Below are positions 39,656 to 47,909 of a DNA stretch of 64,000 bases, piece by piece. The stretch comes from Xanthomonas arboricola pv. guizotiae (GTDB lineage: Bacteria > Pseudomonadota > Gammaproteobacteria > Xanthomonadales > Xanthomonadaceae). A program made the translations under genes and the position numbers. Location: NCBI RefSeq assembly GCF_002940205.1, contig NZ_MDSK01000015.1, positions 32,394-96,393 of the forward strand. Direction: 5' to 3'. The notes under the pieces were generated by a model. That model was not told where the DNA came from and did no database searches. It saw only the letters and a list, made by a program, of their open reading frames with translations. Position 1 is the stretch's first letter. Each line of letters starts with the position of its first letter.

Positions 39656-40981
39656 TCAACGCTGCCAGTGCGGAAACGGGTCGTCCAGCAGTTGCCATTG
39701 CGCAGGGCCCTGGCGCAGCTCGTGATCGCTGAGCAGGCAGGCATCCAGCGCGGCGCGCGTACGCGGCGCATCCATGTCCACGCCGATCACCGCCAGCTCC
39801 TGGCGACGGTCGCCCCACAGTGGGTGCCACAGCCGCTGCAGCGCGGCGTACTCGCTGGCGTCGCCGACCTCGTGCAGTTGCGGCAGCGGCGCGGTCCAGC
39901 ATTGCGTCTGCTGACGCTGCCAGCCGATATCGGTATACGGCAATGGCGTGATGCTGGTCTGCAGCGGCTCGCCGATGGCGTGCGCATCCACGCGGTGGCG
40001 TGCGGCAAACCAGAAGCCGGCTGCATTGGTCTGGGTCGCGCCACCCACGCTGGACAATTCGCCGACCCAGTCCATGCGGCTGGCCAACCAGAAAAACCCC
40101 TTGCTGCGAATCACCTGCGGCAGCCCGCCTTGCACCATGCGCGCAAAGCGCTGCGGGTGAAACGGCCGGCGTGCGCGATAGACGAAGCTGCTGATGCCGT
40201 ATTGCTCGGTTTCCGGCGTGTGCTGGCCACGCAGTTCCTGCATCCAGCCCGGCGCCAGCTGCGCACGGGTGAAATCGAAGCGGCCGGTGTCGAGCAACTG
40301 GCGCGGCGGCACCTCGCCATGTGCCGCATCCACGATCGCCGCCTCGCGATTGAGCGCACGCAACACCGCGCGCAGGCGTTGCAGCTGCTGTGCATCGATC
40401 TGATCGCACTTGCTGATCACCAGCACGTCGGCGAATTCCACCTGTTCGCCCAGCAACTGCACCAGCCCGCGGCTATCGTCCGGGCCGGCTTGCTGGCCGA
40501 GTTCGGCCAGCGTGGCGGCCGAGCCGAAGTCCTGCAGGAAGCGGCTGCCGTCCACCACCGTCACCATGGTGTCGAGCCGGGCGATGTCGGCCAGGCTGAA
40601 GCCGTCGGCATCGCGCACCGCAAAGGTGGCCGCCACCGGCATCGGCTCGGCGATGCCGGTCGATTCGATCAGCAGATAGTCGTAGCGCTTGCGTTCGGCC
40701 AGCTTGCGCACCTCCTGCAGCAGATCGTCGCGCAGCGTGCAGCAGATGCAGCCGTTGCTGAATTCCACCAGCGTCTCTTCGGTGCGTCGCAATGCTGCAC
40801 CGCCCTCGCGCAGCAGCTGCGCATCGATGTTGACCTCGCTCATGTCGTTGACGATCACCGCCACGCGCAGGCCGTCGCGGTTATGCAGGATGCGGTTGAG
40901 CAAGGTGGTCTTGCCGGCGCCGAGAAAGCCCGACAACACGGTGACGGGCAGGCGTGAATCGCGCGTGGGGGACAGGGACAT
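39656..40981 (-). CDS. COG0523 zinc-responsive GTPase (YciC/ZigA-like metallochaperone)
   Basis: 441 residues. CobW/COG0523 family: P-loop 'LSGFLGAGKTTLLNRIL' (residues 17-33), the metal motif CICC at 78-81 ('SNGCICCTLRDDLLQEV'), Walker B 'YLLIESTGIAEPMPVA' and 'VISKCDQID' (NKxD-like). The CobW C-terminal domain follows. Such proteins hydrolyse GTP and supply zinc to client enzymes when zinc is scarce. The Zur-like box in its promoter supports this. It shares the promoter region with the divergent MerC-family gene. Confidence 0.9.
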   Translation of the reverse strand: MSLSPTRDSRLPVTVLSGFLGAGKTTLLNRILHNRDGLRVAVIVNDMSEVNIDAQLLREGGAALRRTEETLVEFSNGCICCTLRDDLLQEVRKLAERKRYDYLLIESTGIAEPMPVAATFAVRDADGFSLADIARLDTMVTVVDGSRFLQDFGSAATLAELGQQAGPDDSRGLVQLLGEQVEFADVLVISKCDQIDAQQLQRLRAVLRALNREAAIVDAAHGEVPPRQLLDTGRFDFTRAQLAPGWMQELRGQHTPETEQYGISSFVYRARRPFHPQRFARMVQGGLPQVIRSKGFFWLASRMDWVGELSSVGGATQTNAAGFWFAARHRVDAHAIGEPLQTSITPLPYTDIGWQRQQTQCWTAPLPQLHEVGDASEYAALQRLWHPLWGDRRQELAVIGVDMDAPRTRAALDACLLSDHELRQGPAQWQLLDDPFPHWQR

Positions 40982-41005
40982 CCTGAGGGCCTGGCTGGAG
41001 TGAAG

Positions 41006-41020
41006 TGTTACTATATAACA
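41006..41020. promoter_or_regulatory. Zur-box-like operator
   Basis: TGTTACTATATAACA has inverted TGTTA/TAACA arms and closely follows the gammaproteobacterial Zur consensus GTTATANTATAAC (11 of 12 defined positions by eye). It sits between the start codons of the YciC-like (40981) and MerC-like (41043) genes and so can control both. Confidence 0.75.
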
Positions 41021-41042
41021 TCAATTCGATGGGACACCCCCG

Positions 41043-41429
41043 ATGCGCGTTACCGCTTCCGTGCTGGACAACTCGGCCATCGCTCTATCCAGCCTATGCC
41101 TGCTGCACTGCCTGGCGCTGCCATTGCTGGCCGCTGCACTGCCGCTGCTGGGTGCCTGGAGCCGGGCCGAATGGGTGCATGTGGTGTTCGCCACGGCTGC
41201 CGTGCCGCTGAGCGGCTACGCGCTGTGGAGCAGCCATCGCCGGCATGCGCTGCCCGCGCCGGTGTGGGCGCTGGCGGTCTTCGGCCTGGCCGGCCTGGTG
41301 CTGGGCGCCAGCGGGGTTGCCGGCGGCAGTTGGGAAACCCCGATCACGGTGACCGGCAGCCTGCTGCTGGCCAGCACGCACCTGCTCAACCTGCGGCTGC
41401 GCCGCCGTGCCGGGACGTACGCCAGCTAG
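41043..41429 (+). CDS. MerC-domain membrane protein
   Basis: 128 residues with about four membrane segments. MerC features: 'DNSAIALSSLCLLHCLALPL' with the paired Cys/His metal-type positions, 'AALPLLGAW' and 'STHLLNLRLRR' at the end. MerC proteins of mercury operons transport Hg(II); chromosomal MerC-like proteins near COG0523 genes are likely linked to zinc. The Zur-like box supports zinc rather than mercury. There are no other mer genes. Confidence 0.82.
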   Translation: MRVTASVLDNSAIALSSLCLLHCLALPLLAAALPLLGAWSRAEWVHVVFATAAVPLSGYALWSSHRRHALPAPVWALAVFGLAGLVLGASGVAGGSWETPITVTGSLLLASTHLLNLRLRRRAGTYAS

Positions 41430-41433
41430 CGCG

Positions 41434-43152
41434 TTACAGCGAAAAACCCAGCAGCACCGGGTCGTGGTCGGAACTGCGCCACGGGCCGGGTAGATTGCGC
41501 CTGGCATAGCCGGCATCGTCCATGACATCGGCATTGATATGCCATTCCACCGCGCCGCGCAGTTGCCTGGCCATCGCCGGGCTGAGCAGGGCGTGGTCCA
41601 GCCGCCCGCTCACGCCATCGTAGACGTAGCTGTAGGGCTGCTTCACGCCGGCCACCGCAAAGGCGTCCTGCCAGCCGCTGGCGCGCAGGCTGCGCATCGG
41701 CGTTTCCATCGCGTAGGCGTTGAAATCGCCCAGCAATACGGCCAGCTTGGTCTGCGCGCCGGTGGGATCGGTCTGCAGCCACTGGTGCAGGCGCTTGGCC
41801 GATTCGGTGCGGGTGGCGTTCCAGCAGGCCTGGCCATCGCGCTGGTCGGCATCGGCGCCGTTGGCGCTGCCGCAGCCCTTGGACTTGAAGTGATTGGCGA
41901 CCACCACGAAGGTTGCCCCGCGGGTGCTGCGAAACGCCTGCGCCAGCGGCACCCGGCTGTGGCTGTCGAACGGCCCGCCGGTCAGCGTGGCCGGCTTGCC
42001 GACCGGCGTGACCTGCGAACTGCGGTACACGATGCCGACCCGGATCGCGTCATCGCCCGGGCCGCTGCCGGTGTCGACGAACTGCCAGTCCTTGTCCTTG
42101 TCGGCCGCGTTGAGCGCGGCGACCAGTTGCGCCACCGCCGCATCGGCGCCATTGCCGTCGTTTTCCAGTTCCATCAACGCGGCCACATCGGCGCGCAGCG
42201 GCACGATGGTGGACACCAGCTTGGTCAGCTGCGCCTGGAACTGCTCGTGCGTGCGCGCACCGCGCTTGGTCGGAAAGCCGCCGCCGCGGCCATTGCCGTT
42301 GAAGAAATTCTCCAGATTGAACGAGGCGATACGCAGGTCGCCGCCCACCTGTGGCGCCACCGCGGTCGGCATGGCCGGCAGCGTCAACGGACTCAGCACC
42401 TGGATGCGGTAGTTGCCGTCGTAGCGCTGGTCGACGATGCCGTCGACCGACTTGAGCAGGCTGCCGCTGCGCAGTACCGGATCGGCCGGCAGATAGGCCA
42501 CCGTCTTGGGGCTGCGGCCATTGCGCGCGTCGTCCAGCAGCACGCGGCGGCGTGCGTTATCGGCCTCGACTTGCGCGAACCCCGGCGTGCCGGCAGCGGC
42601 CAGCTCGCTCGGCTGCCACAGACGTCCGCCGAACGCGGCGACCAATTCGCCGTACGTATCCAGGCGGTCGCTGCCATTGAGCGTGAGCGCCGCGATGCGC
42701 ACGTGCTCGCCTTCGAGTGCTTCCCAATTGGCCGGCGGGCCGCTGAGCATGCGTACCGGCACCGGCTGGCCGCTGGCGAGCCGCTCGATGCTGCTGGCAT
42801 CTACCGTGGTCAGGCTCGCCTCGCCCCCTGCCGAAACCTCACGCACGGTACCGACGATGCGCACGCGATCGCCCACCGCCACTTCGGCATTGCCGGCACC
42901 GGTGACGAACAGGCCGTGCGAGCGCCGCGGCTCGAAGCCGGGCTGCTGTACGAACAGGCCGGCCAGCCCGAAGCGCGTATCGGCGGTGACGATGCCTTCC
43001 ACCTCGACCACGCGCCCGTCGTACGGGCTGCGCGTGTCTTCGCCTTGCACGTCGGCGATCGAGAGCCGCTGCGGCGCGCCCTCGGCAGCGCTGCAGAGCA
43101 GTGGAGCCAATAGACCAACCAGACCGAGCACAACCAGCGGGCGACGCGACAT
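41434..43152 (-). CDS. Extracellular endonuclease/exonuclease/phosphatase-family nuclease (ExeM/NucH-like)
   Basis: 572 residues with a signal peptide (MSRRPLVVLGLVGLLAPLLC SA region). An N-terminal OB-like domain ('GRVVEVEGIVTADTRFG', 'VAVGDRVRIVGTVREVS') is followed by an EEP domain: 'LRIASFNLENFFNGNGRGG', 'ADVAALMELENDG', 'FVVVANHFKSKGCG', 'VLLGDFNAYAMETPM' and 'SDHDPVLLGFSL' supply Asn, Glu, His and Asp active-site residues. Secreted DNases of this type help degrade extracellular DNA and shape biofilm. Its stop is five bases from the MerC stop (convergent). Confidence 0.9.
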   Translation of the reverse strand: MSRRPLVVLGLVGLLAPLLCSAAEGAPQRLSIADVQGEDTRSPYDGRVVEVEGIVTADTRFGLAGLFVQQPGFEPRRSHGLFVTGAGNAEVAVGDRVRIVGTVREVSAGGEASLTTVDASSIERLASGQPVPVRMLSGPPANWEALEGEHVRIAALTLNGSDRLDTYGELVAAFGGRLWQPSELAAAGTPGFAQVEADNARRRVLLDDARNGRSPKTVAYLPADPVLRSGSLLKSVDGIVDQRYDGNYRIQVLSPLTLPAMPTAVAPQVGGDLRIASFNLENFFNGNGRGGGFPTKRGARTHEQFQAQLTKLVSTIVPLRADVAALMELENDGNGADAAVAQLVAALNAADKDKDWQFVDTGSGPGDDAIRVGIVYRSSQVTPVGKPATLTGGPFDSHSRVPLAQAFRSTRGATFVVVANHFKSKGCGSANGADADQRDGQACWNATRTESAKRLHQWLQTDPTGAQTKLAVLLGDFNAYAMETPMRSLRASGWQDAFAVAGVKQPYSYVYDGVSGRLDHALLSPAMARQLRGAVEWHINADVMDDAGYARRNLPGPWRSSDHDPVLLGFSL

Positions 43153-43185
43153 CGAACGACTCCAGTGAAGTGGATCAAACGCAAA

Positions 43186-43204
43186 CGCCGCCCGGAAGGC
43201 GGCG
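43186..43204 (-). terminator. GC hairpin between cytochrome c5 and nuclease genes
   Basis: CGCCGCC-CGGAA-GGCGGCG; on the minus strand it is followed by TTTGCGTTTG. It could end the cytochrome c5 transcript ~230 bp after the stop, or be a leader hairpin of the nuclease gene. Confidence 0.4.
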
Positions 43205-43430
43205 CGTGATAACTAAAGCGCGGAAACAGGCTAACAAACCGCAGTGACGTGCCGCCAGGCGCTTCGCTTATGGAAGCACGGAGCACACAGTGCCGTGCAT
43301 CGGCGCTCGGCTCTCCATCTCTGCGCCAGTGGTCTGCAAGCAAGACATCCGATCAGACAACGGAAAACGCAGACGCTCACCCGTGCAGGGGGCGAATGCA
43401 CCCAGAGTCCCCAAACAGCTCGCCAGGGTC

Positions 43431-43949
43431 TTACTTTAGATTGCCCAGCATCCAGTCGACGGTGGCGCGCACCTGCTCTTCGGTCAACCCCGGGTTGCCG
43501 CCCTTGGGCGGCATGATGCCGCCATCCGGGCCGGTGTAGCCCTCGATCGCATGCTTGTACAAGGTGTCCTTGCCCTGGGCGATGCGCGCGTCCCAATGCG
43601 AATGGTCCAGCGTCGGCGCCTTGCCGACACCGGTGGTGTGGCAGGCGGTGCAGAGGTTGTCGAAGATGGTCTTGCCGTCGGTGGTACCGCCGTAGGCGGA
43701 CTGCGAGGCGGCCTTGGCCAGTGCTGCAGCCTGGGCGGCGGCCTGGGCGGACGCACCGGTGGCGCCGGCATAGACCGCACCGGCAGGCGCGATGCGTTGC
43801 TGCACGCGTTTGGCGGCAGTGGGCGAGACTTCGTCGGGAATAGCGCGTTGCAAATAGGCTGCCAGGGCGATCAGGCCCAGGGTGATCACCACCAGTAAAC
43901 CGATCACCATCGAGAATTTTTTCAGGAACTCGAGGTCGTAATTCCGCAC
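43431..43949 (-). CDS. Membrane-anchored cytochrome c5-like protein
   Basis: 172 residues beginning at GTG (43947-43949) with a strong GGGGTGAGC ribosome site. One N-terminal membrane anchor (~12-32, 'FSMVIGLLVVITLGLIALAA') and an Ala-rich linker lead to a class I heme domain with C100-T-A-C103-H104 and a distal Met in 'GGIMPPKGGNPG'. The GGIMPP and 'VRATVDWMLG' ends match cytochrome c5 family electron carriers. It acts in periplasmic respiratory electron transfer. Confidence 0.9.
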   Translation of the reverse strand: MRNYDLEFLKKFSMVIGLLVVITLGLIALAAYLQRAIPDEVSPTAAKRVQQRIAPAGAVYAGATGASAQAAAQAAALAKAASQSAYGGTTDGKTIFDNLCTACHTTGVGKAPTLDHSHWDARIAQGKDTLYKHAIEGYTGPDGGIMPPKGGNPGLTEEQVRATVDWMLGNLK

Positions 43950-44150
43950 GCGCTCACCCCTGGCTGTTGGTCGAAGACCTCTGCTAGCGCCGGAGTATAG
44001 AGCACAGTTCAGGCCAGTCTCACCAGCCCGCATGACAGTTTTCGCAGCGATGTACGCTGCGCCTTGACGCGCTGTCGCCTCGCTGCGGACACACGCTCGC
44101 GCCCGCTGCTGAATTGCCGCAACGCCGCATGCGCATTGGTCTCGCCGAAA

Positions 44151-44168
44151 GGAATTGCGTATCATTCC
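44151..44168. promoter_or_regulatory. Possible Fur-like dyad upstream of the DUF4198 gene
   Basis: GGAATTGCGTATCATTCC has GGAAT/ATTCC arms and a TATCATT segment recalling Fur boxes. It lies ~60 bp before the gene at 44229. Weak evidence; kept because DUF3649-PepSY-DUF3325 sets are usually iron-regulated. Confidence 0.35.
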
Positions 44169-44228
44169 CATCAATCCACGGTGATGCGGCCCTCGCCTCG
44201 CCCGGTCCCGTCTTGAGGAGTCGCCGCG

Positions 44229-44873
44229 ATGAAGTCCTTCCTGCTGTCCTGCCTGGCCTTGGCCAGCATCAGTCTGTCTGCCCAGGCCCACGAGATCTGG
44301 ATCGAACGCGACGGCAGCGGCCCGGTACGCATCTACTTCGGCGAGCCTGCGCAGGAGGCCCTGGATCACGGCGAAGACGAGATCAAGCGCGTGGTCAAGC
44401 CGAGCGTGTTCGGCAGCGCCGGCAAGGCTGGCACCCTGCAGCGCGGCAGCGAGTTCCTCACCGCGCCGTTGTCCGGCACCGGCGATGCCTGGCTGAGCGA
44501 CGACAGCGTGTTCGAGCCGTGGAAGGGCGAGGCCGGCGGCTTCGAGACGGTGAGCTACTACGCACGCGCCGGACGCGCCACGCCCGCAGCCAAGCTCGAT
44601 TTCGAGCTGGTGCCCACCGCCGCCCACAGCAATACGCTGACCGTGCTCTATCGCAACAAGCCGCTGCCCAAGGTCGAGGTGACGGTGATCGACCCGCAGA
44701 AATGGCAGAAGACGCTGACCTCCGACGCCAAGGGCCAGGTGACCCTGCCCAAGCTGCGCGCTGGCCGGCACATCCTGGTCGCCACCAACAAGGAGCCGGT
44801 GAAGCGTGAGATCGCCGGCAAGCAGGTGTCGATGATCCATCACATCAGCACGTTGACCTTCCTGGCCGAGTAA
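44229..44873 (+). CDS. DUF4198 family periplasmic protein
   Basis: 214 residues with a signal peptide (MKSFLLSCLALASISLSAQA, then HEIW). The mature N-terminus HEIWIE is typical of DUF4198/NikK-like proteins, in which the N-terminal His can bind metal. The C-terminal half is Ig/CNA-like ('KPLPKVEVTVIDPQKWQKTL', 'GQVTLPKLRAGRHILVAT'). It likely takes part in metal uptake in the periplasm with the genes that follow. Confidence 0.85.
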   Translation: MKSFLLSCLALASISLSAQAHEIWIERDGSGPVRIYFGEPAQEALDHGEDEIKRVVKPSVFGSAGKAGTLQRGSEFLTAPLSGTGDAWLSDDSVFEPWKGEAGGFETVSYYARAGRATPAAKLDFELVPTAAHSNTLTVLYRNKPLPKVEVTVIDPQKWQKTLTSDAKGQVTLPKLRAGRHILVATNKEPVKREIAGKQVSMIHHISTLTFLAE

Positions 44874-44898
44874 GTCGGCCGCACGCCTGGCTGATCCG

Positions 44899-45210
44899 AT
44901 GTCCACCGCACCGCCGCTGCCGCTGCCCTGGTTCAGGCGTCCCTGGCTGGGCGTGCTTGGGCGCACGCTGGCGGCGATGTTTGGCGGCTATGCACTCGCC
45001 AGCGTCACCAATCTGCTGCTGGCGCTGGTGCTGCCGATGCCACGCAGCGAGGCGGTGTTGACCAGCATGCTGGTCGGCATCGTGGTGTGCGCCTGCGCGC
45101 CACTCTGGGCCTTCGCCACCGCCAGCGTGTGGCGCGCCTGGGCCGGCATCGCGGTGCCTGCGGCGCTGATGTTCGCACTGGCCGCATGGCTGCAACGGGG
45201 CGTGGCATGA
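44899..45210 (+). CDS. DUF3649 family membrane protein
   Basis: 103 residues with three hydrophobic segments ('GVLGRTLAAMFGGYALASVT', 'VLTSMLVGIVVCACAPLWAF', 'AGIAVPAALMFALAAWL'). DUF3649 proteins accompany PepSY-TM proteins in siderophore-associated operons. The stop overlaps the next ATG (ATGA). Confidence 0.85.
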   Translation: MSTAPPLPLPWFRRPWLGVLGRTLAAMFGGYALASVTNLLLALVLPMPRSEAVLTSMLVGIVVCACAPLWAFATASVWRAWAGIAVPAALMFALAAWLQRGVA

Positions 45211-46823
45211 AGCAGGGATTCCGCCAGTCGATGGCGTGGCTGCACACCTGGACCGGCCTGCTGGTCGGCTGGGTGCTGCTGTTGATCTTCATGGGCGGCA
45301 CGGCGAGTTATTATCGCGACGAAATCAGCCGCTGGATGCGCCCGGAATTGCCCACCACCACGGTGAGTACCGCCACTGCGCTGCGCAGTGCCGAGCAGTA
45401 TCTGCAGACGCATGCAGCCGATGCGCAGAGCTGGAACATCACCTTGCCGGACACGCGCAATCCGGTCGTCAGCATGTACTGGCAAAACCCTGGGCCAGCC
45501 GATGGCAAACCGGCCAGCCGCCGGCAGATGTACGGCACCGCCATCATCGACCCGGCCACCGGCAGGGAGATTGCCGCACGCGACACCCTGGGTGGCGAAT
45601 TCTTCTACCGGCTGCATTTCGACCTGCATTATCTGCCGGTGATGTGGTCGCGCTATATCGTCGGTTTCTGCGCGATGTTCATGCTGGTGGCAATCATCAG
45701 CGGCGTGATCACGCACAAGAAAATCTTCAAGGATTTCTTCACCTTTCGCCCGGGCAAGGGCCTGCGCTCGTGGCTGGATTTCCACAATGTCAGCGCGGTG
45801 ACCGCGTTGCCGTACCACGCGATGATCACCTACACCGGCATCGTGACCTTGATGTTCATGTACCTGCCGTGGGGCATCAAGGCGCAGTACCCCGACAACG
45901 AAATGCGTTTCTACGAAGAGTCCGCCAACCGGGTGGCCGATACGCGAAGCGCCTCCGGCACGCCGGCGCGCATGCTGCCGCTGGAACAATTCGTGGCGCG
46001 TGCGCGCAGCGACTGGCGTGGCGGCGAGGTGGGCAACGTGGCGGTCTCGCTTCCCAACGACGCGCATGCGGCGGTCGGCGTCACCCAGCGCGCTGGCAAT
46101 CTCTCCACCGATGCGCCGTCCATCCTGTTCGATGCAATCACTGGACAGCGCCTGCAGCGCAGCGGGCCGCCGGGCGGTGCCAGCCAGACGCGTGGGGTGA
46201 TGGTGGGCCTGCATATCGCCCACTTCGCCGGGCCGTGGATGCGCGCGCTGTTCTTCGGCTCCGGCTTGCTCGGTTGCCTGATGGTGGCCAGCGGCGTGGT
46301 GATGTGGGCAGTGAAGGAACGTCCCAAACACCTGAAGGCCGGGCGCATCGGCGTCGGGCTGCGGTTGGTGGATGCGCTCAACATCGGCACGGTCGCCGGC
46401 CTGCCGATCGCCTTTGCCAGTTTCTTCTGGGCCAACCGCCTGTTGCCGGTGAGCCTGGACGCGCGCGCGGCGATGGAGGCCAATGTGTTTTTCGCCGCGT
46501 GGGCCACGGCACTGCTGGCCGCGTTCGTGTGGCCGCGGCGTGCGATGTGGAGCTGGCAGCTGTATCTGGGTGCGGCCTTGTTCGCGCTGGTGCCGGTGGT
46601 CAATGCGATCACCACCGATGTGCATCTGGGCGTGACGTTGCCGGCCGGGCAATGGACGCTGGCCGGGGTCGATCTGGTCTGCCTGTTCCTTGGTGTGTCC
46701 CTGGGGATCGCAGGATGGCGCCTGCAACACTGGAAGGCACCGCAGCCGGCATCGGCGCGACGTGCGCGCGCCACTGCCGCCGCGCCTGCGCAAGGCAGCG
46801 TGCCGCTGCAGGAGAGCGCATGA
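45207..46823 (+). CDS. PepSY-associated transmembrane (PepSY_TM) protein, iron-siderophore related
   Basis: 538 residues. N-terminal 'MAWLHTWTGLLVGWVLLLIF' is the PepSY_TM opening helix, then a periplasmic segment, 'LHFDLHYLPVMWSRYIVGFC' (His/Tyr motif), 'ISGVITHKKIFKDFFTFRPG', 'WLDFHNVSAVTALPYHAMIT' and four C-terminal membrane segments. Several His in membrane helices recall ferric-siderophore reductases (FoxB/PiuB relatives), so removal of iron from siderophores in the periplasm is plausible. Translationally coupled to both neighbours. Confidence 0.87.
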   Translation: MKQGFRQSMAWLHTWTGLLVGWVLLLIFMGGTASYYRDEISRWMRPELPTTTVSTATALRSAEQYLQTHAADAQSWNITLPDTRNPVVSMYWQNPGPADGKPASRRQMYGTAIIDPATGREIAARDTLGGEFFYRLHFDLHYLPVMWSRYIVGFCAMFMLVAIISGVITHKKIFKDFFTFRPGKGLRSWLDFHNVSAVTALPYHAMITYTGIVTLMFMYLPWGIKAQYPDNEMRFYEESANRVADTRSASGTPARMLPLEQFVARARSDWRGGEVGNVAVSLPNDAHAAVGVTQRAGNLSTDAPSILFDAITGQRLQRSGPPGGASQTRGVMVGLHIAHFAGPWMRALFFGSGLLGCLMVASGVVMWAVKERPKHLKAGRIGVGLRLVDALNIGTVAGLPIAFASFFWANRLLPVSLDARAAMEANVFFAAWATALLAAFVWPRRAMWSWQLYLGAALFALVPVVNAITTDVHLGVTLPAGQWTLAGVDLVCLFLGVSLGIAGWRLQHWKAPQPASARRARATAAAPAQGSVPLQESA

Positions 46824-47155
46824 GCGTGTGGCTGTTGTTGGCGCTGAATTTTTCCGGCTTCGCCGCGCTGTGCCTGGCGATGGACAAGCATCAGCAGGAA
46901 GTGCGTGGCCGCACGCTGGGCGCCGCACGTTCGCGGCAACTGCGCGTGCTGGGTTGGTTGCTGTTGCTGCTCAGCTTCGGCCTGGCGGTACACGCGCAAG
47001 GCTGGGGCATCGGTCCGCTGTTGTGGCTGGGCACATTGACCGGCGCAGCCGCGCTGCTGTCGCTGTGGCTGCTGCCGTATCGGCGTGGATTGATTCTGCC
47101 CACGGCTGTGGCCGCGCCGGTGCTGGCGGGTGCGCTGCAGCTGTTGCTGGGTTGA
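46820..47155 (+). CDS. DUF3325 family membrane protein
   Basis: 111 residues with three membrane helices and the family text 'CLAMDKHQQEVRGR' after the first. It ends the DUF4198-DUF3649-PepSY-DUF3325 operon. Its 3' end is 9 bp from the truncated RES gene. Confidence 0.87.
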   Translation: MSVWLLLALNFSGFAALCLAMDKHQQEVRGRTLGAARSRQLRVLGWLLLLLSFGLAVHAQGWGIGPLLWLGTLTGAAALLSLWLLPYRRGLILPTAVAAPVLAGALQLLLG

Positions 47156-47164
47156 CGGACCTCG

Positions 47165-47452
47165 CTACGCCTCGATCGGCGGATCGCCCCAACTGCGGCC
47201 CAGGCGCAGATCGGCCAGCGCCGGCAGGTCGGCGGCGTAACTGACCAGGGTCAATGGCGGCAGGAACAGCGCGGCCTGCGCATATTCGGCGGCAGCGGTT
47301 TCCAGCTGCAGCGATAGATACAGCGCCGGCTGCCCGAAACGATTGAAGCGTCCGCCCGAGCGTGCCGCACCGGCGCCGCTCAGCGGTTCGGCGGCCCAGC
47401 GCGGGGTGAAGGCGCGATACAGCGTGCAGTGCGCCGGGGCGCTCAGCTTCAA
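47165..47452 (-). pseudogene. RES-domain toxin, C-terminally truncated
   Basis: 95 residues, starting at a TTG that overlaps the antitoxin stop (TTGA). It opens with a good RES domain: 'LYRAFTPRWAAEPLSGAGAA', 'GGRFNRFGQPALYLSLQLET', 'AAEYAQ', with the Arg, Arg and Glu residues that bind NAD. RES toxins are usually ~145-160 residues; here the frame stops after 'LADLRLGRSWGDPPIEA', so about the last third, including the Ser-containing C-terminal segment, is missing. No continuation is seen before the abutting DUF3325 gene. RES toxins degrade cellular NAD. Confidence 0.65.
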
Positions 47453-47823
47453 CCGGCGGCCCCCGAGACGACGGTGCGCAGATAGGTCAACGCATCGTCG
47501 GTGCGGCCCTGTTTGACCACTTCCAGCAAGGTGGCGAATTCGAACGCGGCGATCGGGGTGTTCTTGAGGTGGAACACCACCTGGCGTTCGTCCGGCTGGA
47601 GCTGCGTCATCGCCACCAGCAGGCGCGACAGGTTGCGCAGCAGGTCCTGCACGCGCGGGCTTTCCGGATGCACGCGCAGGCTGTTGCGATGCACACCGGC
47701 CAGCTCGGCCAGCTCCTGCTGCGACAGATCCAGCAGGCCAGCCATGGCCGCAGGCGACAGGATGGTGCGATCCGGTACGCGCAGGCGTTCGGTCAGGGCC
47801 AGGGGATTGAGAACGGCGACCAT
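47449..47823 (-). CDS. Xre/MbcA/ParS-type antitoxin (DUF2384)
   Basis: 124 residues. An N-terminal Xre-like HTH ('MAGLLDLSQQELAELAGVHR') and the DUF2384 toxin-binding region ('FHLKNTPIAAFEFATLLEVV', 'DDALTYLRTVVSGAAG'). It neutralises and autoregulates with the RES protein encoded just downstream, which is coupled by a TTGA overlap. Start at 47823; an upstream 18-codon extension is not likely. Confidence 0.85.
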   Translation of the reverse strand: MVAVLNPLALTERLRVPDRTILSPAAMAGLLDLSQQELAELAGVHRNSLRVHPESPRVQDLLRNLSRLLVAMTQLQPDERQVVFHLKNTPIAAFEFATLLEVVKQGRTDDALTYLRTVVSGAAG

Positions 47824-47909
47824 CGCACGGCTCCAGCAGGATGAGTGCACAGTATATGCACAGTCAGCGGCATCCATACAGCCCAGTTGGACACTCGGTC
47901 AGTGCACTG

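Noticed and set aside
41043-41429. Mercury resistance operon
   Set aside because: Only a MerC-like protein is present; no merR, merT, merP or merA, and the promoter has a Zur-like box.
44988-46928. 646-codon minus-strand frame
   Set aside because: Antisense to the PepSY protein; His/Gln/Arg-rich, no ribosome site.
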